Below are positions 51,824 to 62,580 of a DNA stretch of 64,000 nucleotides, piece by piece (position 1 is the first letter of the stretch; every line of letters begins with the position of its first letter). The stretch spans positions 37,555,001 to 37,619,000 of the forward strand of contig JAUMIR010000011.1 of the NCBI GenBank assembly GCA_030847615.1, written 5' to 3'. The notes beneath the pieces are model-generated. The model had not been told where the DNA came from. It worked only from the letters and a program-made list of their open reading frames with translations, and did no database searches. Position numbers and translations under genes: made by a program. This DNA comes from Gambelia wislizenii. Lineage: Eukaryota; Chordata; Lepidosauria; Squamata; Crotaphytidae.

Positions 51824-53859
51824 GAGCCATAGTTGTAATTTTATGTTTAATAAGTTTCAAGGTGTGCTTCCCAACCTCAGTATCCTAACAGAGTGTGCAT
51901 TTCTCTTTTGTTTTCTTGTGCCTTACATTGGGGCTTTTCCTGACAGAAACTCCATCGCAGCTTGTCATCTTTACAATGCCCTATGGCCAAATGCAATAAA
52001 ATTACTTTGACTTCACCATAAGATATATAACAGAGGTGAGGAAAGTGCAGCCCTGGAGCTGCATGTAGCCTCCAACACCTCTGCCCTATGCTCTGGTCAG
52101 CAAGTTGCCCAGGAACCAGGTGGTTGGTGTGCAAGAGCTGTCCAGAAGTTAATTCAGTCCAGGTCATCTATGCGAGATTATGAGAGGAACAAGCCAGCAA
52201 GGAGCAAAGCAGGTTCAGAAAAAACACAAACACAGAAGGGTCCTACCAGTCACCAAGATAAGATAGTTGCATACAACAAAGACACTGGGAAGCTGCTAGG
52301 AGATTTATGGGCAGCTTTCTGAAAAAACGCTAGATCAGCATCTCCTATTTAAGAGCCACTAGGATTATGATTTCTCTCTTCATTGCTCGGCAAAGGATGG
52401 GGGCATGTCTTCAGTCTCTGCCACCTCCTGCTGGGAAGTATTGCCCCCCCCCATCTTCTCTGCATTGTCCCCCCAGCTTCTTGTACTCAGAGAGACCTTA
52501 ATTATCAGGAGCTACAAATTCCAGGAATATGCCTCCTCCATCTGAATCATCCACAGTCCTCAGACGGACCTCCTTCTACCCACCCAAGAGAGAGAATTCC
52601 TGCTCTCAGAAACCTCTAGGTGCAACAATTTGCCTTTTAAATAGGTAGGCTCCCTATAATGTTTAACAAAAACAAACATTTGTGAGAACCAGAAGTGGAC
52701 TTCATATCCTCCAAATGTCTCGACTTGACAGGGACAGTCCCAATTAGTCCGCTGCAGTTCCACTTATTCAGCCGCTTTTAAAATGTCCCAATTTCTCTCT
52801 CTTCCTCCCAGTTTCCCCCCTTTGTCCTCAGCTTATTTCAATGGCTGTTAACTGACGTCAAGGTGGAAAAGTAGTTTGCCCTCAATTGACTCAGCAGGGG
52901 AGAAAGGAGAGGAGGGTGTGGAGTCTTGCCCTTCCTCGTAGGCTCAGGCAAAAGCAAACTGCTGCACCCTCTTCCTCATTTTGCCATTTGACTACACTCT
53001 GATGTCGCTTGGCTACACGTATTCTGCTTTGCATCTGTGAAATGTTGTCGATATGGGACTTGCAGCCATTTTGGGGTATATTGGTTTAGTCTATGGAGCC
53101 CCTGGAGAGTCCTTGGGCATGAAAGTGGCCCCCAGAGCTGCAAAAGTTGCCCACCCCATCTTAAAGGGAAGCCCAAGACACTAGCATCTGTCCCCTGAGA
53201 CGACTGCCTCACTTGGCTTGACGGGAGACCCTGTCCTCCTGAAAGGCTCTCTTCTCCAGCATTTCTGACAGCTACAGCCTTGGTTTGAGCTGGATTCATC
53301 TCAGCAGGTCCAATTTTATTCCACCGCATCAAGAAAAAGCATTGCTTCATAATTTACAGTGGTGGGGGAGAGAGCCTGGGTGGATCATCAGGGAGATGAT
53401 TTCAGGTTTCCACCAAAATGTAGGTATTTTATCTCTAAGGCACAGATTGGCCAGTCTCAGTTGGTGGCAGCAAAGGGTATATTTTTCCCCCTTTCCACTC
53501 ACACAGAGTACACAGGCTGGGTGGTGAGCAGAATTGCATCCACTGCAGTGTGGCTTTGGCCAGATGATTTATCGCTCGTGCCTGCAGGAGAAGTCAGCTC
53601 CATTCCCGAGCATTAGTGCTCATTAGCTGAGTGGGCTCAGCACCAAACCTGGACCTGGCACACAGCACATCAGCTCCCTGGGCTCTGGAAAATGTGGCCA
53701 TTATAAAAGTACTAGGATGGGCAGGTGAGGGGGCTGTACTGGAGTCCAATTAGTGGGAACACTGGGAATACAGATGTGAAAGGCTTCTGTATGCACAAAC
53801 ACACGTGAGCTGGAAGAACAGTAGTGGCTGAAAATGCAAGCAAGCTATAAAGATTCAAA
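51824..53859. other. Spacer; repeat scraps and a candidate conserved block
   Basis: Near 52150, gttaattcagtccaggtcat is a weak relative of the 29.4/45.4-kb segment. At 52700-52830, ccaaatgtctcgacttgaca, gggacagtcccaattagtcc looks like a dispersed repeat. At 53060-53160 there is hAT-like wording (gagtccttgggcatgaaagt). At 53530-53700, gatgatttatcgctcgtgcc, cattagtgctcattagctga could be conserved non-coding DNA. Frames of 124 and 96 codons lack domains. Confidence 0.35.
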
Positions 53860-54305
53860 AATCATAGAGTTGGAAGAGGCCACAAAGGCCACCTAGTCCA
53901 ACCCTCTTCTGCCCTGCAGGAATACCCAATCACAGCCCTCCCAACAGATGGCCATGCAGCCTCTGTTTAAAAACCTCCAAAGAAGGAGACTCCACCATAC
54001 TTCCAGGCAGCAGCGGATTCCACTGCCAAACAGCTCTTACTCTCAGGAAGTCCTTCCTAATGTTTAGGTGGAATCTCTTTTCCTGAAGTTTGAACCCACT
54101 GCTCTGTCCTAGTCTGTGGAGAAGCAGAAAACAAGCTTGCTCCTTCCTCAGTATGGCATCCCTTCAAATATTTAAACATGGGCATCATGTCACCTCTTCA
54201 CCTCCTCTTCTGCAGGCTAAACATCCCCAGCTCCCTAAGCTGCTCCTCATAGGGCATCATGGCTTCCAGACCTCCCATCATTTTTGGTTGCCCTCCTCCG
54301 GACAT
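53860..54305 (-). mobile_element. CR1 LINE 3' end, reverse
   Basis: Begins aaatcatagagttggaagag and ends tttggttgccctcctccgga, catgctcc. From 53958 to 54265 it is almost identical to 9150-9470 (ccatacttccaggcagcagc, cttcctcagtatggcatccc), showing two members of the same young CR1 subfamily. The reverse frame contains the FKYLKG-type region but is truncated. Confidence 0.93.
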
Positions 54306-54376
54306 GCTCCTGTTTATTTGGCCACATCTTTCTCTGTGTGAGAAAAGCCTGGCCCTGAAGTTAGAGCATGCAGAGG

Positions 54377-54555
54377 AGACAGTGTGGGGGAGTGGTTTGA
54401 GTCTTGGACTAGGACTCTAGAAGCTCAGGATTCAAACCCAGATCAGCCATGGAAACCCTCTGGGGGCTCTTGGGCACATTGTCCTCTCTCCGCCTCAGAG
54501 GAAGCCAGTGGCTAGTTTTCTGTGAAGAAATCTAGCCAAGAAAACCCTAGGAAAG
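54377..54555 (+). mobile_element. Type I Sauria SINE
   Basis: gacagtgtgggggagtggtt, tgagtcttggactaggactc, B-box-like ggattcaaacccagatcag, gaaatctagccaagaaaacc. The 3' acttgaaggc end is missing where the next SINE starts. Confidence 0.85.
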
Positions 54556-54745
54556 GCAGAACTGCATACTGGTTTTAGTGTTGGACTAGAACTCCAAGAG
54601 GGGGTTTGAATCCCCACTCAGCCATGGAAATCCACTGAGGGACCTTGGATAAGCCACACACTCTCAGCCTCAGAGAAAGGCAGAGGTGGCAAACCTCATC
54701 TGAATAAGTCTTCCAAGAAAACTCTAGGATAGAGCCATAAATCAG
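54556..54745 (+). mobile_element. Type I Sauria SINE, tandem to the previous one
   Basis: gcagaactgcatactggttt, tagtgttggactagaactcc, gggtttgaatccccactcag, taagtcttccaagaaaactc, taggatagagccataaatca. Head-to-tail with the copy before it. Confidence 0.85.
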
Positions 54746-55189
54746 TGTTATCATCATCAACAGGAACTCCTCACCTCTCAGCATCATCCATGCAATCTGG
54801 CTCTCAACCCATATGAAAGCTGAAAATGCTAGAAATTTGAGGACTGAAGAAGAATTTCATCAAAGGAGTTGATAGTGAATGGAAAATAGCTCTTTATTCC
54901 CACGAGGGGTGCACACCTTGCTTCAAATCCCCACTCCCCCAGGAAATTCACTGTATGACCTGAAATGAAGGAGGTAAAGAATAGATCCAATTTTTCTCAG
55001 CTTTGACAAGGAGTGCCTCAGCACATTAAGGAAATTGTCAACTACCATTTGAATTTGTGTGTGCAGGTGTAATTTGGCACTTTTTGCACACACACACACA
55101 CATACACACGAAGTTTGTGCAAAAAAGAAAAACCTAGAAGGCAACGCCAAACCTCCTCTGAGTAAATCTTGCTGAGAAAACACAGGCTT
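54746..55189 (+). other. Spacer and fragments of a diverged type I SINE
   Basis: cttcaaatccccactccccc (54919-54938) and ggcaacgccaaacctcctct, gagtaaatcttgctgagaaa (55140-55180) are SINE pieces separated by unrelated sequence that includes a CA run at 55087-55108. Confidence 0.5.
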
Positions 55190-55562
55190 TTTTAGAGCCA
55201 GGATGGTGTATTGGTCTGTGCATTAGAGCATAATCTTGGAGGCCAGGATTCAAATTAGCTAACACACATTGGAAACTGCTTAATGCAGTGTAGATGTGTA
55301 AATTGCTATTGCTTAAAACCATTTGTAAGCTGCTCTGACAGCCTTGTGGCTGAAGATGGGGGCACAAATAACAAATAAACAAATAAATAAATAAATAAAT
55401 CCCTGTTCAGCCACAGACACCCACTGGATAAATTTGCACAACTCACACCCTCTGAGCAATCTAAGGTGAAGAAGACAACAGCAAATCTCCTCTGCAGAAA
55501 TCTTGCCAAGAAAGCCCTACGAAAGGATCACCATAAGTCAAAGCTGACTTGAAGGGAGTTTA
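55190..55562 (+). mobile_element. Type I SINE split by a type II SINE tail
   Basis: The head at 55190-55252 (agagccaggatggtgtattg, ggccaggattcaaat) is continued at 55402 with ccctgttcagccacagacac, caactcacaccctctgagca, tcttgccaagaaagccctac, gtcaaagctgacttgaaggg. The type II SINE 3' half at 55253-55401 lies exactly inside the B-box region. An aaat word on both sides is compatible with a short duplication. Confidence 0.82.
55253..55401 (+). mobile_element. Type II Sauria SINE 3' half nested in a type I SINE
   Basis: tagctaacacacattggaaa, tgcagtgtagatgtgtaaat, aagctgctctgacagccttg and an AAATA tail. Confidence 0.85.
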
Positions 55563-57156
55563 CTTATATAGCAACTCACCCTCTCTGCATCATCCATGCA
55601 GTCTGGCTCTCAAATAACCCCTTTAAAGGTTTTTAGCAGCTTTGTCTTTGCTGATAAGCTTTGCCCGGCTCCCAGGGCTGGAACACAATTCCACATCCAG
55701 CCCTACAGCTCATATAAGCGCAGGGTTTTTTTAGTTCTTTGAAGCCGATGTCCTTTAAGATTGCATTTGCCAGCAATGCCCCACTGGCAGTTTCATGCCC
55801 TTGTGATTAAATTAGTATTGTTGTGTTTAAACCTGGAGAAGCTTTCTGCTATTTTAAAATCTGGCAGAGGGTTCAAACACAGAGGTACACATACCCGCAG
55901 ACAGGCAAAAGCTGGTGATGAAGCAGAAAGAAGAGCTTTCGAGGGCAGATCTTTTTTAAAAGAAATGGGGCTTGGGGGGACTGGTGGGGGCTGAGGGGTC
56001 CCAGAATGGGGTCCAAGGGCCACATACAGCCTACAGCCTCCACTATGTCTACCTCTCCCCAAATACAGGACTTAGAATCAACCCTGAACAGAAACCCACC
56101 TTCTTCCAACCACAGAAAAGTGAATGGAAGCTGCCACATTGACCTTCTCTCTCTTTTGGCTCCATTGGAGCTGCAAAGAGAGGAAGCAGCTGTCAAGTCT
56201 GGGAAAATGTCCAGAATTATTTCTTAAGAAAAATGTGACGTCTCCAAGTTGGCATCTCCGAAACAGGGTTCATAGCCCTCTGATGGTTTGCTAACCACTC
56301 AAAAATATGTTCCATACTTGCTAGTTAGACAAAGTGGGAGAAGATGCAGCGTGCAATGGAAAAGTTGAAAAATCTCTTGGAAGATGCTGCCTACAAGGTA
56401 AAGGTATTGTTAGAGAAGCAGGTATCTTCCCGGGCATTACTTCAGTAACAGAAAAATTGGTATCAGAGGTAGAAATAACATGGAAGAAATAGGGATATAT
56501 CACAAAAAAGAAGAGCAGGCCAAGATGTTTCAGCAAAGTGGAACTAACATGTTTTTAGTTAAGCAAAACCAACAATATGCACATGGGAAATGAAACAAAC
56601 AGATCAAGGAAGCCCCGCACAAGTATGCAAAGACATTTTGAACCTTCTAGAGGCCATGTGAATGCTTTTTCCAAAAGGTATCCAGAGATGACCTTTTCTT
56701 TCACCAGCCTCCACTTTTCTTATGATTTTTCTTTTGGTGTCCAGATTAAAAGATCTATGCTTTTTTAACAAGCTGGAACCAGGTGATGCTAGTAAGGCAG
56801 GCTTACTCTTTCTTTCCTCTTTGTTTTGCTATTCATGCACATTCAGTAAGAGATTCTGGAGGCAGCTGCTGTTTACCTTGCCTTCTGTAGGCAGGCACAC
56901 AAGGCTACAGTTGGGAGGGCTAGAGGAGAATCCCATTCTTTCCCAGCTCAAGATTTATTGCATTCTTTACTGCAGACAGTATTTTACACAGTTGCAACCC
57001 AACACCAAAAGTCTGTGTTTGTCAAGCCCTCCTTCACCATCTCCCAATGCTGATTCTGCTAAAACACTCACCACACACACACACATATATATATCCAAGT
57101 AGACAGAAGACAAGGGAAAAAAGGGAGCTGGGTGGATATAAACAGTCCTTTATTCT
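55563..57156. other. Spacer, no gene recognised
   Basis: Around 55975-56060, ggtcccagaatggggtccaa, gggccacatacagcctacag has hAT-like wording. A CA/TA run lies at 57072-57094. Overlapping frames of 107 and 126 codons have no domain. Confidence 0.35.
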
Positions 57157-57238
57157 ACTAGGGTTTGCTATTACTCACGGTTTCACTTATAAACAGTAAG
57201 CCCGTGAACATTTCTCCACAGATACAGGGGGTGACCTG
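57157..57238. mobile_element. Tigger-like element, right half
   Basis: tttgctattactcacggttt, cacttataaacagtaagccc, ccacagatacagggggtgac, ctg before TA (57239-57240). The left half is missing. Confidence 0.6.
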
Positions 57239-57494
57239 TATTTTGTGATAGGCTTTGTTAACTGAGGTGTGCCTGTACCTTTTGTCCTTCTGACAAACCT
57301 ATACGGAGGTTATATCTCTGTGTAAAGGGAAAAAAATAACTTATTATCAAGCAATCTTGGATTGTTAGAGGAGAAAGTGATGGTTCAGTTCCTGGCAAAT
57401 CTCGCAAGAGAGAAATTCTCCTGCAGAGAGAATTACGAGTACACTGATTTTTGCAAACCCTTTCTTTTGGTTGAAAATGCTTTGGGGAGCCAAG
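57239..57494. other. Spacer, nothing recognised
   Basis: No supported feature. Confidence 0.4.
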
Positions 57495-57666
57495 TATTTT
57501 ATTTATTTATTTATTGTATCTTTGTTTTAATTCTCTATTAGTTTTATTTAGTTTTAAGGGGTGGGAGGGCTAGGATTGGGAAGGATTGTTTTAACTTGCT
57601 GTTGTTTTAATCTTGTTGTACGCTGCCCCGGTTGCCAAGCAGAGGGGCGGGTTAAAAATAAAAAAA

Positions 57667-57705
<39 letters not shown>
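57495..57705 (+). mobile_element. L2-type LINE 3' UTR with (ATT)n tail
   Basis: ttttaattctctattagttt, aaggggtgggagggctagga, cttgttgtacgctgccccgg, ttgccaagcagaggggcggg and an ATT array at 57667-57705. The same tail lies in reverse at 16.2 kb. The reverse-strand poly-Asn and forward poly-Leu frames here are microsatellite artefacts. Confidence 0.88.
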
Positions 57706-57711
<6 letters not shown>

Positions 57712-57980
57712 GGAGAATATTGATGTATAAGCTTCTCCTTTTCTTTTTTAAAAAAAGTTGCAACAGTCAAAGCTAGTTGATCAACTTAGTATTTCTCCTC
57801 AAATAGGGGAATAAGAGAAAGATAAAAGTTTTAAAAAAAACTAAGAGAAACTCTATGCCAATGTTCAGCCCTAATAAGGGCCCGTAATGTAGTTCACAAA
57901 ATGAAATACCACAACTGAGTTAAAACACAGCATTAGAACCAAGAAGGGCAGCATTTGAGTGTCCAATCTCACATTAAAGA

Positions 57981-58014
<34 letters not shown>

Positions 58015-59145
58015 CAAACCCCAAGGCAAAACTAACACGTTTTTTACTACCCTTCTAAAGGTTATTATATATGGGAATATACTCCAACCTCTCTTGTGAA
58101 GGAGTTTCAAGTCTGGGGTGCTACCACAAAAAAGGCCATGTCTTGCATTCACCACCAACCGAGCTTTGTTTTGGTGGCTGCAGATGCAACGGAGCTGCAC
58201 AGATTAGCAGTGACATATTAATACTGGGAGAGGAAGACTTTCAGAAAGGAAACCACATTGATTCCATGGCCTTTCGGAAGCTGAACACAGACCCAGTGCC
58301 CTCCCTTTGCCCAGTGTTACATCTGGCCTGAGGTAGAACCTCCTCTTCCTTTGCATCCACACACTGCTGTTTTAGCAACCCAATTATGGGAATGACTACA
58401 TGATTTCTTCCTCTGTTATGATTTGCAGGGAATTCTCAGCAAATTGCCACAAACGTTGCTCTCGCTGCAAACACGTTTAGGCTTCAGCAGAGTCTTGGAG
58501 GCCAAAAACACCCCTCCTGCAGGGAATTAAAGTGGCTTCCTTGCTGCTGGTACTCTCATCCCAATCTGCCTTCAAGGTGTGCATATAAACAGCTTCTTTT
58601 TAATGCAATTTGGAGAAGGCACATTATCTGGAGTGGCACAGTGCTGGGTTTGGAATACTTACGTACTCTGCAAGTTAATCTTCCTCTGGTTACGGATGCA
58701 GGGGAGAGGAGGGGGAAACTGATCTAAGAGCTCCTTAGACAAACGATTGGTATGATGCTGTGATAAACATGACTAGCAGAGCACCTAGAATGGCAAATGA
58801 GCAACAGTGGATGAGACATAAATCTAAATTATTAAGAGTTATAATATCACACTGGGTGATCTACACATTCCCAGAAGAGCAAGAATAACAGCCAAAGAAT
58901 GAACCAGGAAGTCCTGCAGTGACTTCATTTGGACTCTGATTTACTGTTAGCAGAGCATGGATAAGTTATGTTTAGGATTAGAAGTCTCAGAATTCCCCCA
59001 GCCTCACTTGCTGGGGAATTCTGGGAAATGTAGTCCAAAAGAACCTCACTTTCCCAAGCTCTGGGTTACATTGTCACAGCCTAGTTCCTTAAGCAATGAG
59101 AACTCTAGTAGTGCAAAGATGTGTGAATGAGTGGAAGATTTTGCT
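57706..59145. other. Spacer; (CA)n run and candidate conserved block
   Basis: A CA run lies at 57982-58010. Bases 58375-58680 (gatttgcagggaattctcag, caaacgttgctctcgctgca, aacacgtttaggcttcagca) are complex and repeat-free and may be conserved non-coding DNA. At 58985-59045 there is cctcacttgctggggaattc, gggaaatgtagtccaaaag, hAT-like debris. Frames up to 109 codons unsupported. Confidence 0.35.
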
Positions 59146-59358
59146 GTTGTTGTGTGCTTTCAAGTCAACTCTGACTTATGGCACCCCTACTCTATGGTTT
59201 TCTTGGTAAGCTTTCTTCAGATGAGGTTGTCCATAGTTTTCTTCTGTGGCTGAGAGAGTGTGATTTGCCCAAGGTTACCCAGTGGTTTTCCATGGCTGAA
59301 GCCTGGTTTTCCAGAGCCCTAATCCAACTTTCACACCACTACACCATGCTGGCTTTCA
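59146..59358 (-). mobile_element. Type I Sauria SINE, reverse, nearly full length
   Basis: ttgttgtgtgctttcaagtc, aactctgacttatggcaccc, atggttttcttggtaagctt, gtgatttgcccaaggttacc, ctaatccaactttcacacca, ctacaccatgctggcttt. The complete order is present on the minus strand. Confidence 0.9.
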
Positions 59359-61099
59359 ACATGTTAGTAACATGATTCCAGCCCCAAATTGCAGGCTATG
59401 TCCTGTTTTTGCTCCTATAAACCTGGATCCCCCTTCTCCACTGTCCTCCCCAGCCTTTCCACCTGTGTCATCAGTCCCCAATGAGAAGGATCTCCCAAAT
59501 GTTATTGCATATCATCCACCTTTCCTGAGATTTTCAGAGTCACAGCAAGAGACAGCTCTATCCAGTAAAATCTTAAGAATCCAGAACTTCAGAGCTTGAG
59601 GGGATGCAGACGGGTCATCGGGACTTGACCAAACCCCAAGTCTTAAAACACCAGATAAGTCAGCCCCATGCTATTTTTAACCCTCACAAAGCAAGCATAT
59701 GGAACTGCTGTGTAGGTTGAGTTAGATCCAAGCTGACCCTTTTACACACATAGAGCAAAGAAAAACCCTTCATTGGTGGTTAGTGGAGGAAATACTACAA
59801 AGTCTCCCATGCTCATAATCTAGCTAAGAGGGCAGTTCCATTCTGTAGAGCCTCTTCTTATGGAACAGGAGGAGGGAGGCATTAAACTAAAATTAATTGC
59901 TTGCTTTTTACGTGAGCAAAATAGAGTTTTCTTGGTTTCTTAGCAAGGCAAGATTAAAATCACCAGCCCTCCTGTCTGTGTGTAAATACACACACAAGTG
60001 CCTACCTGCCTACCCCCCAATAACAGGATTTGGAGGCAAGCAGTGCTAGAGCATGGACTTTGCATGCAGAGAGGCCACCAGGCTCAGTCCTCTGATCTTC
60101 CCAATGAGAAGGCTGTCCAGTCAACACTTAGGGTACTTTCCTACCTTAAAGACAATGCTTTCTCCTTCTCTATCTACTGCCAAACTGCTTTCCCTGCCAA
60201 CTATTAAGAAGCCAACAAGAGAACCAGGAGCCACAATAACAGATGGGAGGAGAGGTATGGGGGTGTCTTTCACCCCTAGTGCTCAGCATCAACTGTAGGT
60301 AGAATTGCCTCAAGTATGTTAAAAAAAAACCTTCACTGATGTTGAAAAGGGTTGTCTGTGTGTTGTATCTCCCACAAAGATGGGGGGGGGCTTCTCCACT
60401 CTTCAGAAAGCATTTGCTTTTTCATTGTGAGACAGCCCTATTGATGCATCCCAGGGCAGATTTCTTAAGTCCACCCCACCACTCTGTAAGGAGAAATATC
60501 CTGAGATCCTGCTTCACAGAGCAAGGTGCTGTGATGGATATCACAAACCGTGTGCAGAAAAAAGGTTAGGGAACAGCGATGGGAGGTTGGAAAGAGGTCT
60601 TTTTATTATGATGATTTTTAAAAGAGAAACAAGAAAGCTTTCTCTTCAAAAGGAACATGCAGAGATGGGCATTATTATGACTGAATTAGACTCACAGTAC
60701 GGGATGAGGAAGGCTGAGAGAGTGTGGCGCATCTGTCTGGCCCATAAGGAAAACACAAGCGTGGCTTTGATTGGAGAGGACAGCCGAGTGTGTAATAAGT
60801 GCAGCAAACCTGCCTCTTGACCTGATGTTCACTTGCTAGTCACCTTAATGAGCTGTAGGCATCAAACACAAAGGACAGATAAAGTACCTCCCTTTCAAGC
60901 CCACAGGGACGTTTGAGTCTTGTTATCTGCTTCCCTAATATGGCAGGCCTTTATCAATGTCACAGTCCACTGCTTTGTATAGGCACTGGGGGCTGAAGGT
61001 ATTAGCCATGTAAAAGAATCTTCTACTGGGCACTTTTCCCCTAGGGGAGGCTAGTCTCTCCAGTGCCAGTGGGGTGGAAAATATACTATGGACTATGGA
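59359..61099. other. Spacer; candidate conserved block at 60690-60975
   Basis: 60690-60975 includes ggctttgattggagaggaca, ccttaatgagctgtaggcat, aaggacagataaagtacctc, cttgttatctgcttccctaa with GATA-like and LEF-like words and is free of known repeats. Frames up to 81 codons in the rest lack domains. Nothing else was recognised. Confidence 0.35.
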
Positions 61100-61440
61100 A
61101 ATATACTATGGAAAATATGATATGAACTTTACAGCAGCTAACCAAGGTACTGAACTCCACCTCAAAATGGACTCTATATTTTGGATAGCCCCTCTACCCA
61201 ATATATGTTCAACCTCTTGGAGAGCTTCTGTCCCCAAAATACATTCAGTACTTTAGGAGGTTCCAATTCCTCAAATAGTTCCTACCAACAAGGTGTTTCA
61301 GCACCTTGGACAACTCTCATCCCAATGTATGCTAGCACCTTGGATAGCTCTGATCCCCAAAATAGGCTTCAATTCCCAAGATGCATTCAATAGCTTAGAA
61401 AGCTCCTGTCTCCAATACAGGTTCAGCACATTCAAGTTCA
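61100..61440. repeat. Family F foldback with expanded internal units
   Basis: Instead of one core, five to six degenerate units of about 33-55 bp follow each other: gttcaacctcttggagagct, ttcagtactttaggaggttc, tttcagcaccttggacaact, ctagcaccttggatagctct, attcaatagcttagaaagct, gttcagcac. It ends with tcaagttcagacta, the family right arm, immediately before a Tigger-like element. Confidence 0.6.
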
Positions 61441-61445
61441 GACTA

Positions 61446-61928
61446 CAGTCATCCTTCCACATTCTTGGGGGTTAACTTTTGCAGTTTGATCATTTTGTGG
61501 ATTATTTGCCGCTGCGTCTGTAGCTGCCCTTCAACATTTTTAATAGGGATTTATAAGTCTTGCCTTGCATTTGCAGTTTCTCTGCAAGCCTCACGAGACT
61601 AAGAGAGACCGTGAGAGTCTGTGAACTCACAACAAGGCTTGTAAATCCCTATTTAATATGGCTTAGGGCAGCAGCAGAGGTAGCATCAAGTGCCACCAGC
61701 AAAGGAACCCTGCCACCTCCAAGGCAGTAGTTGGCAGCTGGTGTGCTCCCCACCATGGATTCAAATTATTGCATTGTGTACATTTGGATCTCTGGTGGGT
61801 TGAATCTGCATGTCCTACTTGTGTGTTTGTGTGTTAAATATGGTTTGGGAAGGCTAGAGATATTTGTGGTTTTCCCACTTTTATGGGGTCCTATGCCCCT
61901 AACCCCTATTAATGTGGAGGGATGACTG
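61446..61928. mobile_element. Tigger-like non-autonomous element, 483 bp
   Basis: TA flanks both ends (61444-61445, 61929-61930). The left end cagtcatccttccacattct pairs with the right end attaatgtggagggatgact, g. The interior is also partly self-complementary: aatagggatttataagtctt, gcctt and acaaggcttgtaaatcccta, ttt. Overlapping short frames are not genes. Confidence 0.82.
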
Positions 61929-61930
61929 TA

Positions 61931-62394
61931 AACCCTGAAGTAGATTCAATGCCATCCTGAGATGAAATCCATTGATATTTACTCCAGACAGATGTAAAGC
62001 GCTTCATAGCTTTCCTTTCTGTCCAGACTTCATCTGGAAACATGCAGAGATCTAGGGACTCAAGGCATCTGGCTTTCTGCAAGGTTCTGTCTCTTGCCAG
62101 CACTAACAGCTTCCTCGTCCACTTGCAAAACTCACAGAAGCCAGCAATGGAAAGGAAGCAGCCAATGAACTGGCACTTTGTACATGCTTCATGGAACCCT
62201 TCCTCTCAGCCATCCGGAAAATGCAGGAACACTCCCACCAGAGAGGGGCCACATTCCAGGTTGTGTCCTTCAAATTCTGAAACAGATGGTGGCCCTCCAA
62301 CCATCACTAGTAATCCTTCACGGTAAATTCCAGAGACTGTTGTATATGGGAATTCACAGTTGGGCAGCCATTCTCTATATTACAAAATAGCATA
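61931..62394. other. Spacer, nothing recognised
   Basis: Frames of 64-94 codons on both strands overlap. No domain was seen. Confidence 0.4.
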
Positions 62395-62580
62395 GAATGG
62401 CAAAAAGTTCTGCACATAAATATTATTTTTGTATAGAAAATGTTGTTCCCTTACCCAAAAATATATGCTGTTTTCTATGCAAAAATTACCACATATGGAT
62501 TTTGTGCAAAACATATCCAGTTGAGAACAAAATTGGCAAAAAATTACATCCCTTGCATGAAAAGTGCTGGGGCTTATTTT
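62395..62580 (+). repeat. Palindrome-rich dispersed repeat (family Q), copy 4
   Basis: aatggcaaaaagttctgcac, ataaatattatttttgtata, gaaaatgttgttcccttacc, atgctgttttctatgcaaaa, ggattttgtgcaaaacat. The order matches copies 2 and 3, with a more diverged end. Confidence 0.5.

Noticed and set aside
57554..57776. Poly-Asn and poly-Leu frames
   Set aside because: Translation of the ATT tail of an L2 element on either strand.
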